From: Anaerolineae bacterium
GTDB taxonomy: Bacteria; Chloroflexota; Anaerolineae; B4-G1
Length of the DNA: 7,125 nucleotides
Assembly: GCA_030612185.1 (NCBI GenBank)
Contig: JAUWOI010000225.1
Span: 1 to 7,125, forward strand
Reading direction: 5' to 3'
Shown: in pieces, positions 1 through 5,667 of the stretch
Position numbering within the stretch: position 1 is the stretch's first letter
How the letters are laid out: each line of letters starts with the position of its first letter
The notes under the pieces: generated by a model
What the model saw: the letters and a program-made list of their open reading frames with translations, nothing else
The model's database searches: none
Told to the model about the DNA's origin: nothing
Made by a program: the position numbers and the translations under genes

Positions 1-1
1 G

Positions 2-187
2 TTCCCTGGGCATTCGCGCGTCGTGGACCCTTGGGGACACGTGCTGGTGGAGGGGGATGACCAGGAGCGGCTGTTGATCGCCCAGGCCGATCTGCGGGAG
101 ATTCGCAAGGCCCGCCGTTATCTCACCGTCTACCAAGATCGCCGCCCCGACGCATACCGAGTGAATGAGGAAGGAGTAGATGAGTAG
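2..187 (+). CDS. C-terminal end of a carbon-nitrogen hydrolase (nitrilase / omega-amidase family), 5' partial
   Basis: An open frame enters from the left edge and encodes 61 residues up to a TAG at 185-187. The segment GHSRVVDPWGHVL, followed by LLIAQADL and then a basic helix ending in QDRRPDAY, matches the usual C-terminal end of the nitrilase superfamily (a 'G.S.VVDPWG.VLAE' strand, an 'I.A.IDL' strand, then '...R..P...DRRPD.Y'). Members hydrolyse C-N bonds of amides such as omega-amides or N-carbamoyl compounds in the cytosol. The catalytic Glu-Lys-Cys residues lie upstream of the window, so neither the substrate nor intactness can be judged. The last eight residues (VNEEGVDE) lie outside the family core. 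Several of them and the stop are encoded by the 8-bp repeat array that starts at 174, so the tail was probably reshaped by repeat insertion. The next gene is on the same strand, with its likely start 60 bases downstream. Family assignment is fairly secure; the subfamily is not. Confidence 0.8.
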   Translation, partial: FPGHSRVVDPWGHVLVEGDDQERLLIAQADLREIRKARRYLTVYQDRRPDAYRVNEEGVDE

Positions 188-230
188 ATGAGGCCCTCAT
201 CTACTCATCTACTCACCTACTCATTTACTC
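174..230. repeat. Octamer repeat array forming a near-perfect palindrome (20-bp arms, 1-nt centre)
   Basis: Bases 174-193 are the exact reverse complement of 195-214, with only C194 between them. The right side continues as an 8-bp tandem array: CTCATCTA (196-203), CTCATCTA (204-211), CTCACCTA (212-219), CTCATTTA (220-227) and a partial CTC (228-230). The left arm contains the same unit inverted (TAGATGAG). The transcript could fold into a stem of about 19 bp. No T-tract follows, so it is not a standard intrinsic terminator. The array holds the nitrilase stop codon (185-187) and ends 5 bases before the phosphatase Shine-Dalgarno, so it could affect read-through, mRNA stability or translation between the two genes. 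The structure is seen directly; the roles are inferred. Confidence 0.9.
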
Positions 231-234
231 TCCC

Positions 235-241
235 AAAGGAG
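235..241 (+). promoter_or_regulatory. Shine-Dalgarno deciding a GTG start for the phosphatase
   Basis: AAAGGAG lies 6 bases before the GTG at 248-250, an ideal spacing. An in-frame ATG at 188 would lengthen the protein by 20 residues, but that ATG lies inside the palindrome and has no comparable ribosome binding site. The added residues (starting MRPSSTHLL) would be a translation of the repeat array. The GTG start gives MDYDAILQTAISIAHKAGSIV, a normal inositol-monophosphatase-family N-terminus. Confidence 0.85.
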
Positions 242-247
242 CCATCC

Positions 248-1192
248 GTGGACTACGACGCTATCCTCCAGACCGCCATCTCCATAGCCCACAAGGCCGG
301 TTCTATCGTGCGCGACAGTTTCCCGCGCACTGCGCTCGCTCACGTCGGGTTCAAGGGGGCGGTCAATCCCGTCACCGAGACCGACATCGCCGCCGAGCAG
401 TTGATCGTCGCCCACCTGCGGACTGCCTTCCCCGATCATCGCATCCTGGCCGAGGAGGGCGGGGGGGATGAGTGGTTCCTCGATGCACTCCAAGTCACCG
501 GGGGCGTCCCCGAGGACGGGGATGCGAGCGAACAGGGCAGGGACGTGAGTAAACAGGACAGGGATGCGAGCAACGGACGACCTGTCTGGCTGATTGATCC
601 CTTGGACGGCACCAACAACTTCGCGCATGGCTTCCCCCCCGTCGGCCTCTCGCTGGCGCTGCTGGTGGAGGGGAAGGTGGTCGTCGGCGTGATCCACGAC
701 CCGCTGCGGAGGGAGACCTTCACCGCGACCGTCGGGGGTGGGGCAACCCTTGATAGCCGCCCCATCCGCGTCTCCGGCATCGAGCATCTGGAGGGCGCGT
801 TCCTGGCCACCGGTTTCCCCTACGACCGCCGCACTGCCCCCGACAATAACGTCGAGCGACTCGACCACTTCCTGCGCCGCAGCCAGGGTGTGCGCCGGGC
901 CGGGGCCGCCACGCTCGACCTGGCCTACGTCGCCTGCGGAAGGCTCGATGGCTTCTGGGAGATTCGCCTCAAACCGTGGGACGTGGCGGCGGGGATACTC
1001 CTGGTGCGGGAGGCCGGTGGAAAGGCGACCGATTTCGAGGGCAGCCTCAATTGCCTCTCTGGCGAGTTCATCGTCGCCTCCAACGGCCGCATCCACGGCG
1101 AGATGTTGCGCGTCATCAAGAAGGGGGCTGCTGCACCACGTCCTGAGCCCGTCGAAGAACGCGTCCTGGGAATCGTGATGCATGAAACGTGA
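248..1192 (+). CDS. Inositol-monophosphatase-family (SuhB-like) Mg2+-dependent phosphatase
   Basis: The gene encodes 314 aa from GTG 248 and belongs to the Mg2+-dependent, Li+-sensitive sugar-phosphatase superfamily. It would hydrolyse a phosphate monoester such as inositol-1-phosphate in the cytosol. Visible motifs are the helix AHKAGSIVRDSF (15-25), NPVTETDIAAEQLI (40-53), the metal-binding AEE (68-70), DPLDGTNNF (117-125, metal ligands D117 and D120) and WDVAAGILLVREAGG (244-258, metal ligand D245). All catalytic residues expected for the fold are present. Between AEE and DPLDGT there are about 28 more residues than in human IMPA1. Much of that excess (about residues 89-110) is a heptapeptide repeat written by a 21-bp DNA repeat. 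The tail past about residue 291 is variable and ends in MHET, encoded by the 7-bp repeat cluster that also supplies the TGA stop. At 314 aa it is longer than the usual 260-280. It probably follows the nitrilase gene in one transcript. Other members act on histidinol phosphate, PAP/PAPS or fructose-1,6-bisphosphate; motifs alone do not settle the substrate. Confidence 0.9.
   Translation: MDYDAILQTAISIAHKAGSIVRDSFPRTALAHVGFKGAVNPVTETDIAAEQLIVAHLRTAFPDHRILAEEGGGDEWFLDALQVTGGVPEDGDASEQGRDVSKQDRDASNGRPVWLIDPLDGTNNFAHGFPPVGLSLALLVEGKVVVGVIHDPLRRETFTATVGGGATLDSRPIRVSGIEHLEGAFLATGFPYDRRTAPDNNVERLDHFLRRSQGVRRAGAATLDLAYVACGRLDGFWEIRLKPWDVAAGILLVREAGGKATDFEGSLNCLSGEFIVASNGRIHGEMLRVIKKGAAAPRPEPVEERVLGIVMHET
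512..574 (+). repeat. 3 x 21-bp tandem repeat inside the phosphatase gene
   Basis: Three 21-bp units with period exactly 21 can be aligned on GGGATGCGAGC (519-529), GGGACGTGAGT (540-550) and GGGATGCGAGC (561-571). The intervening bases are also similar (GAACAGGGCA versus AAACAGGACA). Because 21 is a multiple of 3 the frame is kept, giving heptads DASEQGR / DVSKQDR / DASNGR at about residues 92-111. The segment is hydrophilic, charged and probably a disordered surface loop just before the DPLDGT metal motif. It looks like a recent in-frame expansion. Confidence 0.85.
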
Positions 1193-1243
1193 AACGTAGC
1201 GCGAAGACTGGGGATCACGTTTCACGCTTTACGTTTTACGTCC
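1183..1243. repeat. Heptamer repeat cluster in inverted orientation at the end of the phosphatase gene
   Basis: On the left are two 7-bp units TGAAACG (1183-1189 and 1190-1196). On the right are four inverted units: CACGTTT (1216-1222), CACGCTT (1223-1229), TACGTTT (1230-1236) and TACGTCC (1237-1243). CGTGAAACGT (1188-1197) is the exact reverse complement of 1217-1226. The pairing extends outward to 1183/1231 with one mismatch and one wobble, around a 19-base loop. No T-tract follows. The left units encode the phosphatase C-terminus and its TGA (1190-1192). The organisation resembles the 174-230 array (head-to-head short tandem units over a stop codon), but the unit sequence and period differ. 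It may act as a transcript-end hairpin, which is inferred. Confidence 0.75.
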
Positions 1244-1334
1244 AGCAGATGACAAATATCACCCGCAAAGTAGCGTCTTCCTCACTGGCGCAAATCGCGA
1301 ATTCGTGGCACAATAAACAGTTGGAGACCTGGTA

Positions 1335-1364
1335 TTTCCACTCTAGCAAGAACAGTGGTAGAAT
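1335..1364 (+). promoter_or_regulatory. Candidate sigma-70-type promoter with extended -10 for the PFOR gene
   Basis: TAGAAT (1359-1364) differs from the -10 consensus TATAAT at one position. It is preceded by TG at 1356-1357, giving an extended -10 (TGGTAGAAT). TTTCCA (1335-1340) matches 4 of 6 bases of TTGACA at a spacing of 18. Transcription would start near 1371, leaving a leader of about 36 bases. That leader begins with a small hairpin (CGCCC 1370-1374, GGGCG 1379-1383) and ends in the strong RBS AAAGGAGAG (1396-1404). Bases 1244-1334 show nothing else I can name. Assignment is by eye only. Confidence 0.5.
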
Positions 1365-1406
1365 AGGCGCGCCCAATCGGGCGAACTCTTACAACAAAGG
1401 AGAGAA

Positions 1407-4400
1407 ATGGCACGAGAAAAAGCAATGATTGACGGTAATACCGCAGCGGCGACCGTCGCGCACGCGCTCAGCGAGATCGTCGCGATCTATCCCATCACCC
1501 CATCCTCATCAATGGGCGAATTGGCCGACGAGCTATCGGCCAAGGGGGAGACCAATATCTGGGGCACCGTACCCGACGTGACCGAGATGCAGTCGGAGGC
1601 CGGCGCATCGGGCGCGATCCACGGCGCGCTCGCCACCGGGGCGCTGACGACCACTTTCACCGCCTCCCAGGGGCTTTTGCTGATGCTCCCCAACATGTAC
1701 AAGATCGCGGGGGAACTGATTCCCACCGTTTTCCACGTATCGGCCCGGTCGGTGGCCGCCCAGGCGCTTTCCATCTTTGGCGACCACAGCGACGTGATGG
1801 CGGCGCGCGGTACCGGTTTTGGCCTGCTGGCTTCCGGCAGCATCCAGGAAGTTATGGACAACGCCCTGATCATCACCGCCGCCTCGCTGGAAGCGCGGGT
1901 GCCCTTTGTACACTTTTTCGAGGGATTCCGCGTCTCGCACGAGATTCAAAAAGTGGAGATGATCACCAAAGATGATATGCGCGCCGTGATTGAGGATGAA
2001 TACGTCCTGGCGCATCGCGCGCGGGGCATGAGCCCGGATAACCCCGTCCTGCGCGGCACGTCCCAGAACCCCGACGTCTTTTTCGCCGCCCGCGAGACGA
2101 TCAACAAATACTACCTGGCCACGCCAGATATTGTCCAAAAGTACATGGACAAGTTCGCCCAGGCGGTTGGCCGCCAGTATCACCTGTTCGACTATTTTGG
2201 CGCGCCCGACGCCGAGCGCGTGGTGGTGATGATGGGCTCTGGCGCGGACGCCATGCAAGAGACCATCGAATACCTGGCGGCGCAGGGGGAAAAAGTCGGC
2301 CTGGTCAAGGTGCGCCTCTACCGCCCCTGGTCAAGCCAGCACTTTATCCAGGCGCTGCCGGAGACGGGCGAGGCCATAGTCGTGCTCGACCGCGTCAAGG
2401 AGCCGGGCGCGCAGGGCGATCCGCTCTACCTCGACGTGCGCAACGGTATCGCCGAGGCTATGGCCGATGGACTGCTCGAACGCGAGGGCTACCCGCTCAT
2501 CGTCGGCGGGCGGTATGGTCTCGGTTCCGGCGAGTTCAACGCCGGCATGTGCAAGGCCGTGCTCGACAACTTGAAGGCGGAGAAACCCAAGAATCACTTT
2601 ACCATCGGCATCACCGACGACGTGACGTTCACCAGCCTGGAATACGATCCCTTCTTCTCCGCCGAGCCGGAGGGCGCGCACCGGGCCATGTTCTGGGGTC
2701 TAGGCTCTGACGGCACCGTCGGCGCGAACAAGAACTCGATCAAGATCATTGGCGACGCCACCGACAACTATGCCCAGGGCTATTTTGTGTACGACTCAAA
2801 GCGAGCCGGCGCGCGCACCATCTCCCACCTGCGCTTTGGCAAGTCCCCCATTCGCAGCACCTATCTGATCAACCGGGCCGACTTTGTGGCCTGCCACAAC
2901 TTTAGTTTTTTGGAGAAATACGACATGCTTGGGCCCATCGAGGAGGGCGGCACCTTCCTGCTCAACAGCCCCTACGGGGTGGACGAGGTATGGGACCGCC
3001 TGCCCCGCGTGGTGCAGGAGCAGATCATTGCCAAGAAACTAGCGTTCTACGTCATTGACGCCTACGAGACGGCCAAAGAACTGGGGCTGGGCGCGCGCAT
3101 CAACACGATCATGCAAGCCGCTTTCTTCAATATATCGGGCATCCTGCCAGGAGACGAGGCCGTGGCCCTGATGAAGAAATTCGCCAAAAAGACCTATGGC
3201 AAGCGCGGCGACAAGGTCGTCCAGATGAACTATGACGCCATTGACGCCGGTATCGCTGGCGCTCAAGAGATCGCGGTGCCGGACAAGGCCACCAGCACTA
3301 TCGAGATGCCGCCGCCGGTACCCGTGGACGCCCCCGAGTTCGTGCAAGAGGTGCTGGGTGAGATCATCGCCGGTCGCGGCGAGCAGATTCCCGTCTCCAA
3401 ACTGCCCGCCGACGGCACCTACCCGACAGCCACCACCCAGTACGAAAAGCGCAACATCGCCACTGAGATCCCCATCTGGGAGCCGGACGTCTGTATCCAG
3501 TGCGCCATGTGCTCGCTGGTCTGCCCGCACGCGGCGATCCGCGCCAAGGTCTACGACCCCCAAGAGTTGGAGGGCGCGCCGCCGACGTTCAAGTCGGTGG
3601 ACGCCAAGGGCAGAACTTTCAAGGGAATGAAGTGGACGATTCAGATCGCGCCGGAAGATTGCACCGGCTGTGGCGCTTGTGTCTATACCTGCCCGGCCCG
3701 CAAGAAGGACGAGCAGGGAACAAAGACCGACGTGCGCGCCATCAACATGGCCGACCAGATCCCGTTGCGCGAGCAGGAGAATGAGAACTTTGGCTTCTTC
3801 CTGGGCCTGCCAGAGACCGATCCATCGCTCTTTAGGCGGAACACGATCAAGGGAAGCCAGCTCATCCGCCCACTGCTCGAGTTCTCTGGCGCGTGCGCGG
3901 GCTGCGGCGAGACTCCTTACGCCAAGCTGATGACGCAGCTCTTTGGCGACCGGGCCATCATCGCCAACGCCACCGGCTGCTCCTCCATCTGGGGCGGCAA
4001 CCTGCCCACCACGCCGTACTGCCAGCGCGCCGATGGTCGCGGGCCGACCTGGAACAACTCGCTGTTCGAGGACGCGGCGGAATTGGGGATGGGCATGCGG
4101 CTCACGGCGGACAAGATGACCGTGTACGCCCACGAGCTGCTCGCCAAGCTCTACGAGTGCGACTGCGAACACTGCCAAAAGAACCACGCCCTCTTTGACG
4201 ACATCAAGAAGGCCGACCAGTCCACGCAAGAGGGAATCGAGTTGCAGCGCGGGCGCGTGGCCGCGCTCAAGGATGTCCTGGCAGCGTGCGGTGGCCACGA
4301 GCAGTTGCTCTCCGTGGCCGATTATCTGGTCAAGAAATCGGTGTGGGTCTTTGGCGGCGACGGCTGGGCTTATGACATTGGCTACGGCGGCCTGGATCAC

Positions 4401-4979
4401 GTGATGGCCTCTGGCCGGAACGTCAACATCCTGGTGATGGATACAGAGGTCTATTCCAACACCGGCGGCCAAATGTCCAAGGCGACGCCGCTGGGCGCGG
4501 TAGCAAAGTTCGCCGCGGCCGGCAAGCCGATTGGCAAGAAGGACCTGGGGATGATGATGATGACCTACGGCACGGTCTATGTCGCGCGAATCGCGATGGG
4601 GGCGAATCCCACCCAGACGGTGCGGGCCTTTATCGAGGCCGAGTCCTACGATGGCCCTTCGATCATTATCGCCAACGCGCATTGCATCATGCACGGCATC
4701 AACATGACCGAGGGTATGCGCTATCAAAAGATGGCGGTCGAATCTGGCGCGTGGCCGCTGTTCCGCTACGACCCGCGCCGCAAGGCCGAGGGCAGGAACC
4801 CGCTGATCCTCGACTCTAAAGAGCCGACCATTTCGCTGGAAGAGTACATGTATTCCGAGAACCGCTTCCAGATGCTCAGAAAGTCGAACCCGGAGCGGGC
4901 GGCGATGCTGCTCCAGGCGGCCAAGAGGGACGTGGCCGATCGGTTCAAGATGTACCAGCAGTGGGCAGAGATGGATTAG
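1407..4979 (+). CDS. nifJ: Pyruvate:ferredoxin (flavodoxin) oxidoreductase, single-chain homodimer type
   Basis: The gene encodes 1190 aa, full length for the one-chain PFOR/NifJ family. The enzyme oxidatively decarboxylates pyruvate with CoA to acetyl-CoA and CO2, reducing ferredoxin or flavodoxin in the cytosol; it can run in reverse for carbon fixation. The N-terminal domain has YPITPSSSMGE (28-38), with T31, E64 and R114 at the same positions as the pyruvate/TPP residues of the Desulfovibrio africanus enzyme. The gamma domain starts near 425 (GSDGTVGANK 433-442) and the EKR signature is at 680-682. Two ferredoxin-type 4Fe-4S sites follow (C696, C699, C702, C706 and C752, C755, C758, C762). 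The proximal cluster ligands are C830, C833, C858 and C1093. The TPP motif runs from GGDGW (983-987) to N1018 in SNTGGQ. Start ATG 1407 has AGGAG four bases upstream. The protein stops about 60 residues short of the D. africanus C-terminal extension linked to oxygen tolerance, so it is probably the ordinary oxygen-sensitive form. An extra C-x-C-x2-C (C918, C920, C923) is unexplained. The gene is flanked by its own promoter and terminator. Related 2-oxoacid substrates cannot be fully excluded. Confidence 0.97.
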   Translation: MAREKAMIDGNTAAATVAHALSEIVAIYPITPSSSMGELADELSAKGETNIWGTVPDVTEMQSEAGASGAIHGALATGALTTTFTASQGLLLMLPNMYKIAGELIPTVFHVSARSVAAQALSIFGDHSDVMAARGTGFGLLASGSIQEVMDNALIITAASLEARVPFVHFFEGFRVSHEIQKVEMITKDDMRAVIEDEYVLAHRARGMSPDNPVLRGTSQNPDVFFAARETINKYYLATPDIVQKYMDKFAQAVGRQYHLFDYFGAPDAERVVVMMGSGADAMQETIEYLAAQGEKVGLVKVRLYRPWSSQHFIQALPETGEAIVVLDRVKEPGAQGDPLYLDVRNGIAEAMADGLLEREGYPLIVGGRYGLGSGEFNAGMCKAVLDNLKAEKPKNHFTIGITDDVTFTSLEYDPFFSAEPEGAHRAMFWGLGSDGTVGANKNSIKIIGDATDNYAQGYFVYDSKRAGARTISHLRFGKSPIRSTYLINRADFVACHNFSFLEKYDMLGPIEEGGTFLLNSPYGVDEVWDRLPRVVQEQIIAKKLAFYVIDAYETAKELGLGARINTIMQAAFFNISGILPGDEAVALMKKFAKKTYGKRGDKVVQMNYDAIDAGIAGAQEIAVPDKATSTIEMPPPVPVDAPEFVQEVLGEIIAGRGEQIPVSKLPADGTYPTATTQYEKRNIATEIPIWEPDVCIQCAMCSLVCPHAAIRAKVYDPQELEGAPPTFKSVDAKGRTFKGMKWTIQIAPEDCTGCGACVYTCPARKKDEQGTKTDVRAINMADQIPLREQENENFGFFLGLPETDPSLFRRNTIKGSQLIRPLLEFSGACAGCGETPYAKLMTQLFGDRAIIANATGCSSIWGGNLPTTPYCQRADGRGPTWNNSLFEDAAELGMGMRLTADKMTVYAHELLAKLYECDCEHCQKNHALFDDIKKADQSTQEGIELQRGRVAALKDVLAACGGHEQLLSVADYLVKKSVWVFGGDGWAYDIGYGGLDHVMASGRNVNILVMDTEVYSNTGGQMSKATPLGAVAKFAAAGKPIGKKDLGMMMMTYGTVYVARIAMGANPTQTVRAFIEAESYDGPSIIIANAHCIMHGINMTEGMRYQKMAVESGAWPLFRYDPRRKAEGRNPLILDSKEPTISLEEYMYSENRFQMLRKSNPERAAMLLQAAKRDVADRFKMYQQWAEMD

Positions 4980-4986
4980 GCTTTGA

Positions 4987-5021
4987 AATCTGGCGAAGGT
5001 TGCCTGACCCTTCGCCAGGTT
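4987..5021 (+). other. Hairpin just downstream of the PFOR stop codon
   Basis: Bases 4987-4999 pair with 5009-5021 (13 bp with one G-T wobble; core TGGCGAAGG / CCTTCGCCA) around a 9-base loop, starting 7 bases after the TAG. No T-tract follows, so by itself it is not a classical rho-independent terminator. It may protect the 3' end of the mRNA or act with the next hairpin. Confidence 0.7.
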
Positions 5022-5036
5022 CACGTGGATCAAGGA

Positions 5037-5084
5037 GGGGGACCGCCCCGTGGCCACCATGGGTCGCGGGGCGGTCCGCCTTTT
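5037..5084 (+). terminator. Intrinsic terminator for the PFOR transcript
   Basis: GGACCGCCCCG (5040-5050) is exactly complementary to 5067-5077, giving an 11-bp GC-rich stem that extends inward with G-T wobbles to about 5055/5062. TTTT at 5081-5084 follows three bases later. It lies between convergent genes, so it could also stop the deformylase transcript coming from the right. On that strand the base-paired arm is followed by C/T-mixed sequence rather than a T-run, so termination should be weaker there. Confidence 0.8.
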
Positions 5085-5092
5085 GTAGGAAT

Positions 5093-5665
5093 TCACACCA
5101 GCAGCCCGGACGCTGCCACTCCGCCTGACGCTTTCTGGCTCGCCTCCGCTGCTTCCTCCTCCCCCTCGGGCACAGGCCAGATTTTCTCCGGGTCTTTGAT
5201 GTGGTCAATGAAGAGGACGCCATCACAGTGGTCAATCTCGTGCTGGAAGACGCGGGCCAGCAACCCTTCTGCCTTGATGCGTATGGCCCGCCCCCGGGGA
5301 TCTAGCCCCTTGACGGTGACGGCGCGACGGCGCGGAACTTCCCCAAGCCAACCAGGGACGGAGAGACACCCTTCGATGCCGTCCTCTATCTCACGGGACT
5401 TGCGCGCCAGTTCGGGATTAACAACGACGTAGAGTTTGCCGCCCTCAGGATTTTCCTCGTCCTCCTCATCTTTGGGCAACTGCACCACAATGACACGCTC
5501 GGGCACGCCGATCTGAATGGCAGCCAGGCCGATGCCGTCGCCTGCGTGCATCGTTTCAGCCATGTCGTCAACGAGTTCCTGCAAGGCCGGGGTAACGCCC
5601 CGCACGCAACGCGACTTCTTGCGCAGCAGTGGATCATCGGATAGCACGATCGGACGCACGGTCAT
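5093..5665 (-). CDS. def: Peptide deformylase (type 1-like)
   Basis: The gene encodes 190 aa from ATG 5665. The enzyme is cytosolic and removes the formyl group from the N-terminal methionine of nascent proteins at the ribosome exit, using a metal held by Cys-His-His. All three family motifs are present: motif 1 GIGLAAIQIG (44-53), motif 2 EGCLSVPG (98-105, metal ligand C100) and motif 3 QHEIDHCDG (141-149, ligands H142 and H146, catalytic E143). The residue after the second His is Cys (C147), where Leu is usual. An acidic loop KDEEDEENPEGG lies at about 65-76. The C-terminal tail after LFIDHI is acidic then Ala/Gly-rich and probably disordered. A TTG at 5671, two codons further upstream, is also in frame but is too close to the AGGAG to serve as start. 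The upstream membrane-protein gene ends at 5668, two bases before this ATG, so the two are almost certainly co-transcribed and probably translationally coupled. No fmt is visible nearby. Confidence 0.96.
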   Translation of the reverse strand: MTVRPIVLSDDPLLRKKSRCVRGVTPALQELVDDMAETMHAGDGIGLAAIQIGVPERVIVVQLPKDEEDEENPEGGKLYVVVNPELARKSREIEDGIEGCLSVPGWLGEVPRRRAVTVKGLDPRGRAIRIKAEGLLARVFQHEIDHCDGVLFIDHIKDPEKIWPVPEGEEEAAEASQKASGGVAASGLLV

Positions 5666-5667
5666 GG

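Noticed and set aside
188..247. Upstream ATG extending the phosphatase by 20 residues
   Set aside because: The ATG is inside the palindromic repeat, has no spaced Shine-Dalgarno and adds residues outside the family. GTG 248 has AAAGGAG at ideal distance.
221..1225. A 334-codon open frame on the minus strand opposite the phosphatase
   Set aside because: It is antisense to a gene with intact catalytic motifs, shows no domain and has no credible RBS; it is a codon-bias shadow.
174..1243. Phosphatase gene as a mobile cassette bounded by inverted repeats
   Set aside because: The two flanking repeat clusters have different units (8 bp and 7 bp) and are not each other's reverse complement. There is no transposase or target duplication.
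1189..1428. A 79-codon plus-strand frame across the intergenic region
   Set aside because: It starts in the heptamer repeat, overlaps the PFOR start in another frame and shows no motif or RBS; the region is better read as promoter and leader.
4550..4562. ATG x4 run (Met-Met-Met-Met) in PFOR
   Set aside because: It is a short in-frame run in a normally hydrophobic segment of the TPP domain; nothing suggests more than local codon coincidence.
5050..5088. Possible 12-codon ORF (GTG start behind AAGGAGG) after PFOR
   Set aside because: It coincides with the terminator stem, which explains the sequence; no evidence for a peptide.
3039..5096. A 685-codon open frame on the minus strand opposite PFOR
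   Set aside because: It lies almost entirely antisense to a clear PFOR gene. Its translation is rich in His, Arg, Gly and Leu with no recognisable motif, as expected for the complement of GC-rich coding sequence.
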